A stretch of DNA of 64,000 nt from Glaciecola petra (GTDB lineage: Bacteria; Pseudomonadota; Gammaproteobacteria; Enterobacterales; Alteromonadaceae). Shown one piece after another: positions 26,305 to 33,655 of the stretch. Location of the stretch: the NCBI RefSeq assembly GCF_031846345.1, contig NZ_JAVRHX010000001.1, forward strand, positions 1,736,001 through 1,800,000. The letters run 5' to 3'. The notes below the pieces were generated by a model that was given only the letters and a program-made list of their open reading frames with translations, did no database searches and was not told the DNA's origin. The position numbers and the translations under genes were made by a program. Position 1 is the stretch's first letter; each line of letters starts with the position of its first letter.

Positions 26305-27621
26305 ATGAAGCTACCCAGTCCTATTTTTTGGCAAAAATCCTCGGCAAGCGAGCGCGAAAACGCCCTTGCTCGTCCAGCTTTGGCTGATTCAGCGAGCGTT
26401 AAAAAAGCTGTTAGTCTTATTCTCAGTGAAGTGAGGTCAGAAGGTGATGTCGCGATTTGCCGCTTAACCGAAAAATTTGACCAAGTCAGGTTGACTCATT
26501 TAAAACTCGAACAAAATCAAATTACAGAAATTGCATCTACGACACCGGCTAATGTCAAAACCGCTATTGATTTGGCTTATGATAATATACACCGTTTCCA
26601 TGCCGCGCAATTTCCTAAAGATATTAAGATAGAAACCCAACCTGGGGTCCTATGCGAACAAAAGCATTCAGCACTTGAAAAGGTAGGCTTGTATATTCCA
26701 GGAGGCACAGCACCTCTGCCGTCAACGGTATTGATGCTAGGTGTATCCGCACAGGTGGCTGGCTGCGACAGGAAAATCCTGTGTACACCGCCTTCATCCG
26801 AAGGGAGAATTGCCGCTGAAATATTATATGCGGCACAAAAATGCGGTATCACTGAAGTATTTATGTGCGGTGGCGCGCAAGCCATTGCTGGAATGGCTTA
26901 TGGAACCCAAAGCATCCCCAAAGTCGACAAAATATTTGGACCGGGTAACAGCTTTGTGACTGAAGCTAAGCAACAAGTTAGTCAACAAGCTTTTGGTGCG
27001 GCTATTGATATGCCTGCTGGTCCCTCCGAAGTGTTAGTATTAGCTGATAAACATGCCAACCAAGCTTTTGTTGCTGCTGATTTACTATCGCAAGCTGAAC
27101 ATGGTAGCGATTCTCAAGCGATATTAGTTTGCGACGACGGCGAATGGACGTTATCAGTACAGGCGGAAATTAATAAACAACTTGCCATGTTGAACCGCAA
27201 ATCAATTGCTGAAAAAGCCATGAACAATAGCCGCTTTATTGTGACTGATGACATAGAACAAGCAATAGATGTTACCAATTTGTATGCCGCAGAACATTTA
27301 ATTATTCAAACCAAAGATGCCGAGCATATTGGCAATAAAGTGAAAAATGCGGGTTCAATATTTGTTGGACCGTACTCGCCTGAATCAGCGGGTGACTACG
27401 CTAGTGGTACTAACCATGTTTTGCCTACCTATGGCTTTGCGCGCAATTATTCTAGTCTCGGCTTACTTGATTTTATGCGCAGATACACTGTGCAAACTAT
27501 TAGCCAACAAGGCTTAGTCAATATTTCTAGTGCTATTGTCAATTTAGCGATGGCAGAAGGCTTAGATGCGCATGCAAATGCAGTGAGTATTCGCTTAAAA
27601 CAGGATGCTAATAATGTCTAA
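26305..27621 (+). CDS. hisD: HisD: histidinol dehydrogenase
   Basis: A 438-aa NAD- and zinc-dependent enzyme that oxidises histidinol to histidine, the last two steps of the pathway. The conserved segments include YIPGGTAPLPSTVLMLGVSAQVAGC, the signature region GPSEVLVLADKHANQAFVAADLLSQAEHGSDSQA with the catalytic and zinc ligands, and AEHL near residue 330. It begins 4 nt after hisG and overlaps hisC slightly. Confidence 0.96.
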   Translation: MKLPSPIFWQKSSASERENALARPALADSASVKKAVSLILSEVRSEGDVAICRLTEKFDQVRLTHLKLEQNQITEIASTTPANVKTAIDLAYDNIHRFHAAQFPKDIKIETQPGVLCEQKHSALEKVGLYIPGGTAPLPSTVLMLGVSAQVAGCDRKILCTPPSSEGRIAAEILYAAQKCGITEVFMCGGAQAIAGMAYGTQSIPKVDKIFGPGNSFVTEAKQQVSQQAFGAAIDMPAGPSEVLVLADKHANQAFVAADLLSQAEHGSDSQAILVCDDGEWTLSVQAEINKQLAMLNRKSIAEKAMNNSRFIVTDDIEQAIDVTNLYAAEHLIIQTKDAEHIGNKVKNAGSIFVGPYSPESAGDYASGTNHVLPTYGFARNYSSLGLLDFMRRYTVQTISQQGLVNISSAIVNLAMAEGLDAHANAVSIRLKQDANNV

Positions 27622-28852
27622 ACTCAAGGCTTCACAAACTAACCAAGTATTCGAAAATACTCACGATGGAAACTGGTTAAGTAGCTTATGCAATGATCAT
27701 GTAAATAAGCTAACGCCATACGAATCCGCTCGCCGGCTATTTTCAGCCAGTGAAGACGCATCCAATAGTGGACAAACTAAGGTCTGGCTAAATGCGAATG
27801 AAGCACCTGAATCTGAGCACTATACACTCAATAGTGATCTATTGAATCGCTATCCAGACTGTCAACCAGATGATGTTTTGCTTGCTTATAGTCAGTACTC
27901 AAATTCGTTTTTTAATGTCAGCAATATAAGCAAAGACAATATTGTTATTACACGCGGGGCTGATGAGGGCATTGAACTGCTCATCAGGGCTTTTTGCAAA
28001 CCCAATTCAGACGCTATTTTAATATGCCCACCAACTTATGGTATGTATAAAATAAGTGCTGATACTTTTGCTGTTAATACACTCAAAGTTCCACTACTTG
28101 AAAACAGTATAAAAGAAAGTAAATCTAGTAAAATAGAGAATGATTTTTCACTCGATACTAGTGGCATAGTTAACACATTACAAAGCTCTTCAAATGTTAA
28201 GCTTGTATTTTTATGCTCTCCTAACAATCCAACAGGTACCTTGATCAACGAATCAGACCTTGTCACTATTTTACAAGCTAGCAGTAAGAATTGTATTGTT
28301 GTAGTTGACGAAGCGTACATCGAATTTAGTGTTTGTAGCAGCAAGCAAAAACTTCTAAATCAATTCGATAATTTGGTTATTCTAAGAACGCTTTCCAAAG
28401 CCTATGCTCTCGCCGGTATTCGCTGTGGCTTTGTGCTTTGTTCAGAAGCAATTAAAACGATATTGTTGAAAGTAATCGCACCCTATCCTGTGCCCGGCCC
28501 TGTTGCACAAATAGCGGCTCAAGCACTCAGCCAATCGACTCGTGATGTTATGCTTAACCGGGTACAATCACTCAAGTCAGAATTAGATAAAATGACAAAG
28601 GCCTTACAAAGCATTGATCAGGTTGAACTAGTGGGTAAGCAGTGTGGCAATTTCGTTTTGTTTAGAAGTGATAACAATAAACAATTAATGCTGTTTTTAG
28701 TGGAAAATCGTATGCTTATACGCGACCAATCAAAGCAGTTATTACTTAATAATTGTTTAAGAATAACAGTTGGTACACCAACTCAAAATCAACAACTACT
28801 AGCACTCATTAAGACGTTTTTTAACCAAATTCAAAAAGAGGCCAATTCATGA
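27614..28852 (+). CDS. hisC: HisC: histidinol-phosphate aminotransferase
   Basis: A 412-aa PLP-dependent class I/II aminotransferase. The PLP lysine lies in TLSKAYALAGIRCGF, preceded by CSPNNPTGTL and VVDEAYIEF. I use the ATG giving MSKLKAS because AGGA lies at suitable distance; the ATG nine bases earlier has none. It is longer than the typical ~355 aa. There is an N-terminal extension of about 30 residues, an insertion after ARRLFSASEDASNSGQ, and another near residues 155-175 rich in Ser and Lys. The core motifs are intact. It overlaps hisD by 8 nt and hisB by 4. Confidence 0.94.
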   Translation: MSKLKASQTNQVFENTHDGNWLSSLCNDHVNKLTPYESARRLFSASEDASNSGQTKVWLNANEAPESEHYTLNSDLLNRYPDCQPDDVLLAYSQYSNSFFNVSNISKDNIVITRGADEGIELLIRAFCKPNSDAILICPPTYGMYKISADTFAVNTLKVPLLENSIKESKSSKIENDFSLDTSGIVNTLQSSSNVKLVFLCSPNNPTGTLINESDLVTILQASSKNCIVVVDEAYIEFSVCSSKQKLLNQFDNLVILRTLSKAYALAGIRCGFVLCSEAIKTILLKVIAPYPVPGPVAQIAAQALSQSTRDVMLNRVQSLKSELDKMTKALQSIDQVELVGKQCGNFVLFRSDNNKQLMLFLVENRMLIRDQSKQLLLNNCLRITVGTPTQNQQLLALIKTFFNQIQKEANS

Positions 28853-29919
28853 GCCAACAAGCAATATTATTTATCGATAGAGATGGTACCTTGGTCGAAG
28901 AGCCTCCCATCGATAAACAACTAGATAGTCTCGAAAAACTAGTATTTGAACCGAAGGTTATTCCCAACCTATTAGCACTTCAACAATCAGGGTATTCTTT
29001 AGTGATGGTATCTAATCAAGATGGATTGGGCACAAATAGCTTCCCACAAAAAGATTTTGAGACGCCTCACAATGCAATGATGGCGATATTTGAGTCACAA
29101 GGTGTGAAGTTTGATGAGGTATTAATATGTCCCCACTTTGATAGTGACCAGTGCAGTTGTCGCAAGCCTAAATTGGGTCTAGTTAGTGACTATTTGCAAA
29201 AAGGTAAAGTAGATTTCCAGCGCTCCTGTGTTATTGGCGATCGTGACACTGATATTCAATTAGCCAATAATATGGGAATTAAAGGTATCAAATACGGCCC
29301 TAAAGATAATAATTGGGATGCCATTACAAAATTATTAACGCAGTCTCCACGTATTGCTGAAGTCATTCGCAAAACGTCAGAGACTCAAATTAGCGTCACA
29401 GTGAATCTAGACAGTCAAAACAAGTCAGATATTCATACTGGCATAGGGTTTTTTGATCATATGCTAGACCAAATTGCTACTCATGCTGGTTTTTACTTAA
29501 ATTTACAAGTCGTTGGTGACCTTCATATAGACGACCATCATAGTGTCGAAGATACCGCATTAGCGCTGGGTGAAGCACTTAAGAAAGCCCTTGGAGATAA
29601 GCGAGGCATTGCAAGATTTGGCTTTGCATTACCTATGGATGAATGCAGGGCCGAATGTTTGATAGATATTTCAAATCGACCACATTTGCAGTTTAACGCT
29701 GATTTTACGCGTGAAAAAGTTGGTGAAATGGCGACAGAAATGGTCTCGCACTTTTTTTATTCTATTGCTCAGTCAATGGGTCTGTCATTACATTTGTCTA
29801 CTACCGAAGGCAACGCCCACCATCAAGTAGAGAGCCTATTTAAAGTGTTTGGACGCGCACTTCGACAAGCAATCAATAAACAAGGTGATGTATTACCGAG
29901 CTCTAAAGGAGCCCTTTAA
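28849..29919 (+). CDS. hisB: HisB: bifunctional histidinol-phosphatase / imidazoleglycerol-phosphate dehydratase
   Basis: A 356-aa fusion as in enteric bacteria. The N-terminal HAD phosphatase domain (about 1-165) has the nucleophile motif DRDGTL (residues 10-15) and a zinc-binding loop CPHFDSDQCSCRKPK. The C-terminal dehydratase domain (about 168-356) has the metal-binding motifs GIGFFDHMLDQIATHAGF, DDHHSVEDTALALGEAL and EGNAHHQVESLFK. It catalyses the dehydration step and the later phosphatase step. It ends directly before the hisH start codon. Confidence 0.96.
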   Translation: MSQQAILFIDRDGTLVEEPPIDKQLDSLEKLVFEPKVIPNLLALQQSGYSLVMVSNQDGLGTNSFPQKDFETPHNAMMAIFESQGVKFDEVLICPHFDSDQCSCRKPKLGLVSDYLQKGKVDFQRSCVIGDRDTDIQLANNMGIKGIKYGPKDNNWDAITKLLTQSPRIAEVIRKTSETQISVTVNLDSQNKSDIHTGIGFFDHMLDQIATHAGFYLNLQVVGDLHIDDHHSVEDTALALGEALKKALGDKRGIARFGFALPMDECRAECLIDISNRPHLQFNADFTREKVGEMATEMVSHFFYSIAQSMGLSLHLSTTEGNAHHQVESLFKVFGRALRQAINKQGDVLPSSKGAL

Positions 29920-30534
29920 ATGTCGCAAGCTGCTCTAACTATTGTGGATACTGGTTGTGCTAATATTGCTTCTGTCAAATTTGCGGTAGAACGTTTAGGT
30001 ATTATAGCTGAGGTATCTGACGACATAAGGGTCATAGCCAAGTCTCAACGAGTTATCTTACCTGGTGTAGGTAGCGCTCCTGCTGCAATGAAAAGTATTC
30101 ACGCGAAAAATCTTAAAGACTGTTTGTTAAATCTAACTCAGCCCGTTTTAGGTGTTTGTTTAGGCATGCAACTAATGGTAGAGGAGTCGCAAGAATGTGA
30201 CTTGGGCAAAAATGAAAATACTCAAGGGCTAGGATTAATGCCGGGTACGGTCGAAAAAATGCAAGTTGGACAACTACGTTTGCCACATATGGGGTGGAAT
30301 AAAGTTCATAGTATTAACAGTAATGCACTGTTTGATGGTATAGATGATGGCGCTTATTTTTATTTTGTGCATGGCTACGCAGTGCCAGAATATGAATATA
30401 CCCTTGCAGTAAGTGAGTATGCCAAACCTTTCTCTGCCGCAATCAATAAAGACAATTTCTTTGGTGTACAGTTTCATCCAGAACGAAGCTCCGACGCCGG
30501 TGCACAATTATTAAAAAACTTTTCTAGGTTATAA
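29920..30534 (+). CDS. hisH: HisH: imidazole glycerol phosphate synthase, glutaminase subunit
   Basis: A 204-aa class I glutamine amidotransferase that supplies ammonia to HisF. The nucleophile cysteine lies in VLGVCLGMQLM, the oxyanion-strand region is LPGVGSAP, and the catalytic His/Glu pair is in VQFHPERS near the C terminus. It starts immediately after the hisB stop and is followed by hisA after 2 nt. Confidence 0.96.
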   Translation: MSQAALTIVDTGCANIASVKFAVERLGIIAEVSDDIRVIAKSQRVILPGVGSAPAAMKSIHAKNLKDCLLNLTQPVLGVCLGMQLMVEESQECDLGKNENTQGLGLMPGTVEKMQVGQLRLPHMGWNKVHSINSNALFDGIDDGAYFYFVHGYAVPEYEYTLAVSEYAKPFSAAINKDNFFGVQFHPERSSDAGAQLLKNFSRL

Positions 30535-30536
30535 GC

Positions 30537-31274
30537 ATGCTAATACCTGCTATCGATTTAATAGAAGGAAATGTGGTTCGCCTTTATCAAGGTGATTACA
30601 AACAAAAGACACAATACGAATTAGATCCTGTTGAGGTGGTCAAATTATATGCGTCACAGGGTGCAGAAATCCTCCATATTGTTGACTTAACCGGGGCTAA
30701 AGACCCCAGCAAAAGACAGATACCTCTGATCAAAAAAATGATAGCAACCGGACTTATGCGTTTTCAAGCGGGTGGTGGCATAAGAACCAAGCAAGATGTC
30801 CTCGATTTATTGAATGCAGGGGTTGAACGAGTCGTAATTGGATCGTTGGCTGTCAGTGACACCGAGACTGTCACTGGTTGGTTTAAAGAGTTTGGACCTG
30901 ATAAAATTGTATTAGCTTTAGACATTAATATCGATGAACACGGCAACAAATTTGTCGCGACTCATGGTTGGCAAAATGATTCAGGGGTGAGCATTGATGA
31001 TCTTATTACCCTATATCGAAAATGTGGACTAAAACACGTATTGTGCACTGATATAAGCCGCGACGGCACCCTGCAAGGTGCTAACCATAGCCTTTACCAA
31101 TCACTGGTTAGGACATATCAGGATATTCAATGGCAGGCCTCGGGTGGTATTGGAAATTTAGACGATATCAATGCGCTAAAACCGAGTAAAGTACAAGCTG
31201 TGATTCTTGGCAGGTCTTTACTTGAAGGAAAATTTACACTTGAGGAGGCGATTAAATGTTGGCAAGACGTATAA
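30537..31274 (+). CDS. hisA: HisA: phosphoribosylformimino-5-aminoimidazole carboxamide ribotide isomerase
   Basis: A 245-aa (beta/alpha)8 barrel that performs the Amadori isomerisation of ProFAR to PRFAR. The catalytic aspartates are in MLIPAIDLIEGNVVRLYQGDY at the N terminus and in CTDISRDGTLQGAN in the second half; phosphate is held by GGGIRTKQD and by SGGIGNLDDI. Its 3' end overlaps hisF by 19 nt. Confidence 0.96.
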   Translation: MLIPAIDLIEGNVVRLYQGDYKQKTQYELDPVEVVKLYASQGAEILHIVDLTGAKDPSKRQIPLIKKMIATGLMRFQAGGGIRTKQDVLDLLNAGVERVVIGSLAVSDTETVTGWFKEFGPDKIVLALDINIDEHGNKFVATHGWQNDSGVSIDDLITLYRKCGLKHVLCTDISRDGTLQGANHSLYQSLVRTYQDIQWQASGGIGNLDDINALKPSKVQAVILGRSLLEGKFTLEEAIKCWQDV

Positions 31275-32029
31275 TACCATGCCTCGATGTAAAAGACGGG
31301 CTGGTGGTAAAAGGAGTAAAATTTCGTAACCATGAGATTATTGGCGACATTGTGCCTCTTGCAAAACGCTATGCTGAAATTGGTGCTGATGAATTGGTAT
31401 TTTATGATATTACCGCGTCTAGTGACCAGAGAGTGGTCGATAAAAGCTGGGTCAGTAAAATAGCGCAAGTCATCGATATACCATTTTGTGTTGCTGGCGG
31501 TATAAAATCAGTTCAAGACGCTGGGCGCATATTAGCCATGGGTGCTGACAAAATTTCAGTAAATAGCCCTGCTCTGCTTAACCCAGAGCTTATCACCGAC
31601 TTATATAACACATTTGGACAACAATGTGTGGTGATTGGTATAGACAGTTTTTACAATGAAGAGACCCGTCAGTATGAAGTATATCAATTTACTGGTGACG
31701 AGAGTCGTACCCAAAAAACCAAATGGCAAACCATCGACTGGATAAAAGAAGTACAACAACGCGGTGCGGGAGAAATCGTGCTTAATTGTATGAATCAGGA
31801 CGGCGTTCGAAATGGTTATGATATTGCTCAGCTTAAGCTTATTCGTGAAGCATGTAAGGTGCCGCTAATTGCGTCTGGTGGAGCGGGTGAAATTCAGCAT
31901 TTTGTTGATGTGTTTGCCCAGGCTGATGTGGATGGTGCCTTAGCTGCGTCAGTTTTCCATAAGAATATCATTGATATGGACGAGTTAAAGTCGCATTTGA
32001 TCAATCAAAAAATTGCAATTCGCCTTTAA
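31256..32029 (+). CDS. hisF: HisF: imidazole glycerol phosphate synthase, cyclase subunit
   Basis: A 257-aa (beta/alpha)8 barrel that forms imidazole glycerol phosphate and AICAR using ammonia from HisH. The two catalytic aspartates lie in IIPCLDVKDG (residue 11) and LNCMNQDGVRNGYD. The phosphate-binding loops are CVAGGIKSVQD and IASGGAGEI. It is homologous to HisA, its upstream neighbour, with which it overlaps by 19 nt. Confidence 0.96.
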   Translation: MLARRIIPCLDVKDGLVVKGVKFRNHEIIGDIVPLAKRYAEIGADELVFYDITASSDQRVVDKSWVSKIAQVIDIPFCVAGGIKSVQDAGRILAMGADKISVNSPALLNPELITDLYNTFGQQCVVIGIDSFYNEETRQYEVYQFTGDESRTQKTKWQTIDWIKEVQQRGAGEIVLNCMNQDGVRNGYDIAQLKLIREACKVPLIASGGAGEIQHFVDVFAQADVDGALAASVFHKNIIDMDELKSHLINQKIAIRL

Positions 32030-32070
32030 CCATAAACAGTATGGCATAGTAAATTAGATAAAGAGCTAAA

Positions 32071-32688
32071 ATGAAAATTACCATTGAAAATAGCACAAGC
32101 TTAGCATGGGATAAAATGAATGGCCTGATGCCGTGTATCATACAAGATGCGCGATCTGGGCAAGTTCTTATGCAGGGCTACATGAACCAAGAAGCAGTCG
32201 ATGTTACCTTAAATAAAGGGCTAGTGACATTTTTTAGCAGAAGCAAAAAACGACTTTGGACTAAAGGTGAAAGCTCCCAAAATACCCTTGAACTAGTTGA
32301 TATCAGCGCCGATTGCGATTTGGACAGCCTATTAGTATTAGCTAAGCCCAACGGGCCCACTTGTCACCTCGGAACTGCCTCATGTTGGCATAACGCTGAC
32401 TCAACTAAACTCGGTTTTTTAGCTGAATTGGAATCTTTAATTGCATCAAGAAAGTCAGCGCCTGCTTCATCGAGCTACACAGCCAGTTTATATGCTAGTG
32501 GTATTAAACGAATCGCCCAAAAAGTAGGTGAAGAAGGCGTTGAAACAGCGCTCGCAGCTACCGTTGGTGATTTAGAAGAACTCAAAAATGAGTCTGCAGA
32601 TTTGCTCTACCATCTCATCGTATTGCTTCAAGCAAGTAAGCTCAGTTTGTCTGATGCAATTACCGTTTTGCAACAAAGACAAAAATAA
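32071..32688 (+). CDS. hisI: HisIE: bifunctional phosphoribosyl-AMP cyclohydrolase / phosphoribosyl-ATP pyrophosphatase
   Basis: A 205-aa fusion. The N-terminal cyclohydrolase domain (about 1-110) has CIIQDARSGQVLMQGYMN, FFSRSKKRLWTKGESS and the zinc-binding region DCDLDSLLVLAKPNGPTCH with a later cysteine in GTASCW. The C-terminal pyrophosphatase domain (about 115-205) has the acidic helix motif KVGEEGVETALAA and ESADLLYHLIVLL. It ends the operon, 41 nt after hisF. Just beyond the stop an AT-rich 6-bp hairpin (CTTTAT/ATAAAG, 32691-32709) may serve as a weak terminator. Confidence 0.95.
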   Translation: MKITIENSTSLAWDKMNGLMPCIIQDARSGQVLMQGYMNQEAVDVTLNKGLVTFFSRSKKRLWTKGESSQNTLELVDISADCDLDSLLVLAKPNGPTCHLGTASCWHNADSTKLGFLAELESLIASRKSAPASSSYTASLYASGIKRIAQKVGEEGVETALAATVGDLEELKNESADLLYHLIVLLQASKLSLSDAITVLQQRQK

Positions 32689-32732
32689 AACTTTATATTT
32701 TTCATAAAGATATAATTTATTTTATTTATTTA

Positions 32733-32760
32733 CTTGAAAATAAATACGCTATCCACATAT
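32733..32760 (+). promoter_or_regulatory. Sigma-32-type heat-shock promoter of ibpA
   Basis: CTTGAAA (32733-32739) and CCACATAT (32753-32760) with 13 nt between them closely match the sigma-32 consensus CTTGAAA / CCCCATNT. Transcription would begin near 32767, exactly at the first hairpin of the leader RNA. Confidence 0.75.
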
Positions 32761-32766
32761 CTTAAT

Positions 32767-32872
32767 TGTGGCAGCCATTAGGGGCCACACAACGATTACA
32801 ACGCCGAATGGTCGGGTTGTAGTCAGCAACAATTTAACATTTAACATATTGCTTAATAGGAAGGATATGACC
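32767..32872 (+). promoter_or_regulatory. Structured 5' leader of ibpA, probable ROSE-type RNA thermometer
   Basis: Three successive hairpins are visible. The first is TGTGGC/GCCACA (32767-32789). The second is GATTACAAC plus CCG paired with CGG plus GTTGTAGTC (32794-32824, one G-U and one bulged G). The last places TTGCT (32849-32853) opposite AGGA (32858-32861) across a TAAT loop. That last pairing reproduces the ROSE core, UUGCU against AGGA with a bulged G, and buries part of the Shine-Dalgarno AGGAAGG, so translation should rise on warming. Family knowledge: ROSE elements control ibpA-type genes in proteobacteria. Confidence 0.72.
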
Positions 32873-33340
32873 ATGCGTACTATCGATTTATCTCCACTTT
32901 ACCGTTCATTTATTGGCTCTGATCACTTAGCGTCTATGATCGACGCGGCATCTCGCCAAGAAAAACAACAAACCTATCCACCGTACAACATTGAACTGTT
33001 GGACGAGGACAAATATCGTATAACCATGGCAGTTGCCGGGTTCGCAAAAGAAGACGTAGTAATTGAGGTGCAGGAAAACACACTCAAAGTGCTGGGTACT
33101 AAAGAAAGCGGTAGCGATACGAAAAACCAAAAGAGCAAAAACGAAAGTGAGCGAAAGTTTTTGCACAAAGGAATTTCTGAGCGAAACTTCGAACGTAAAT
33201 TTCAGTTGGGTGATAATGTAAAAGTGCTTACGGCTGATTTACAGAATGGTTTGCTACATATTGATCTTGAGCGAGTTGTGCCCGAGGCACAAAAAGCAAA
33301 AAGAATTGAGATTGGAAGCAAACTATATGAGAACGAATAA
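32873..33340 (+). CDS. ibpA: IbpA-like small heat-shock protein (Hsp20)
   Basis: A 155-aa alpha-crystallin domain chaperone that binds unfolding proteins and hands them to DnaK/ClpB. The N terminus MRTIDLSPLYRSFIGSDHL is typical of IbpA. The alpha-crystallin domain spans about 35-135 (PPYNIELLDEDKYRITMAVAGF, ERNFERKFQLGDNVKV, LQNGLLHIDLERVVPE), followed by the dimer/oligomer IEI motif (KRIEIGS). I chose the ATG at 32873, eight bases after AGGAAGG; the ATG at 32867 is too close and longer starts overlap the leader structure. Confidence 0.93.
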   Translation: MRTIDLSPLYRSFIGSDHLASMIDAASRQEKQQTYPPYNIELLDEDKYRITMAVAGFAKEDVVIEVQENTLKVLGTKESGSDTKNQKSKNESERKFLHKGISERNFERKFQLGDNVKVLTADLQNGLLHIDLERVVPEAQKAKRIEIGSKLYENE

Positions 33341-33373
33341 ACTCAAAAAATAATATCATGTTTCCCTACCTGC

Positions 33374-33407
33374 AGAGCGCTCGGTGTACAACCTAGCGCT
33401 CTTTTTC
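33374..33407 (+). terminator. Intrinsic terminator after ibpA
   Basis: AGAGCGCT (33374-33381) pairs with AGCGCTCT (33395-33402), with a further GGT/ACC inner stem, followed by TTTTTCTTTT. This is a strong rho-independent terminator 33 nt after the ibpA stop. Confidence 0.85.
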
Positions 33408-33502
33408 TTTTATTTGAATGACAACAATTTAACTACCTAAATTTACTCAACTTTTTAGCTATTTAGCCGCTATATACATATTGCAATGGGAACAAGGCAA
33501 AT

Positions 33503-33655
33503 ATGAAGCACACTATCCAGAATGAAAATTGTCTACGCATAAATACCATGTGTTATTGCTGCTTACCTGAAAAGCAAGCCATGTTTGTTCGCGCGCAAAT
33601 TAATATATGTGTTCACACCCGCAATTCAGGACCAGAAAGTAAAGATGAATCTTAG
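33503..33655 (+). CDS. Possible cysteine-rich microprotein (50 aa) overlapping the next gene
   Basis: This ATG-initiated frame of 50 codons has an AAGG ribosome binding site six bases upstream. It ends 8 bases into the following GGDEF gene (ATG at 33645, stop at 33653-33655), which suggests translational coupling. Five cysteines are present (C10, C17, C19, C20, C36). The segment TMCYCCLPEKQAMFVRAQIN then ICVHT loosely recalls the zinc finger at the ClpX N terminus (CxxC, then a later C with nearby H). I recognise no family. It could also be a chance ORF in a 304-nt gap that otherwise contains only the ibpA terminator. Confidence 0.4.
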   Translation: MKHTIQNENCLRINTMCYCCLPEKQAMFVRAQINICVHTRNSGPESKDES

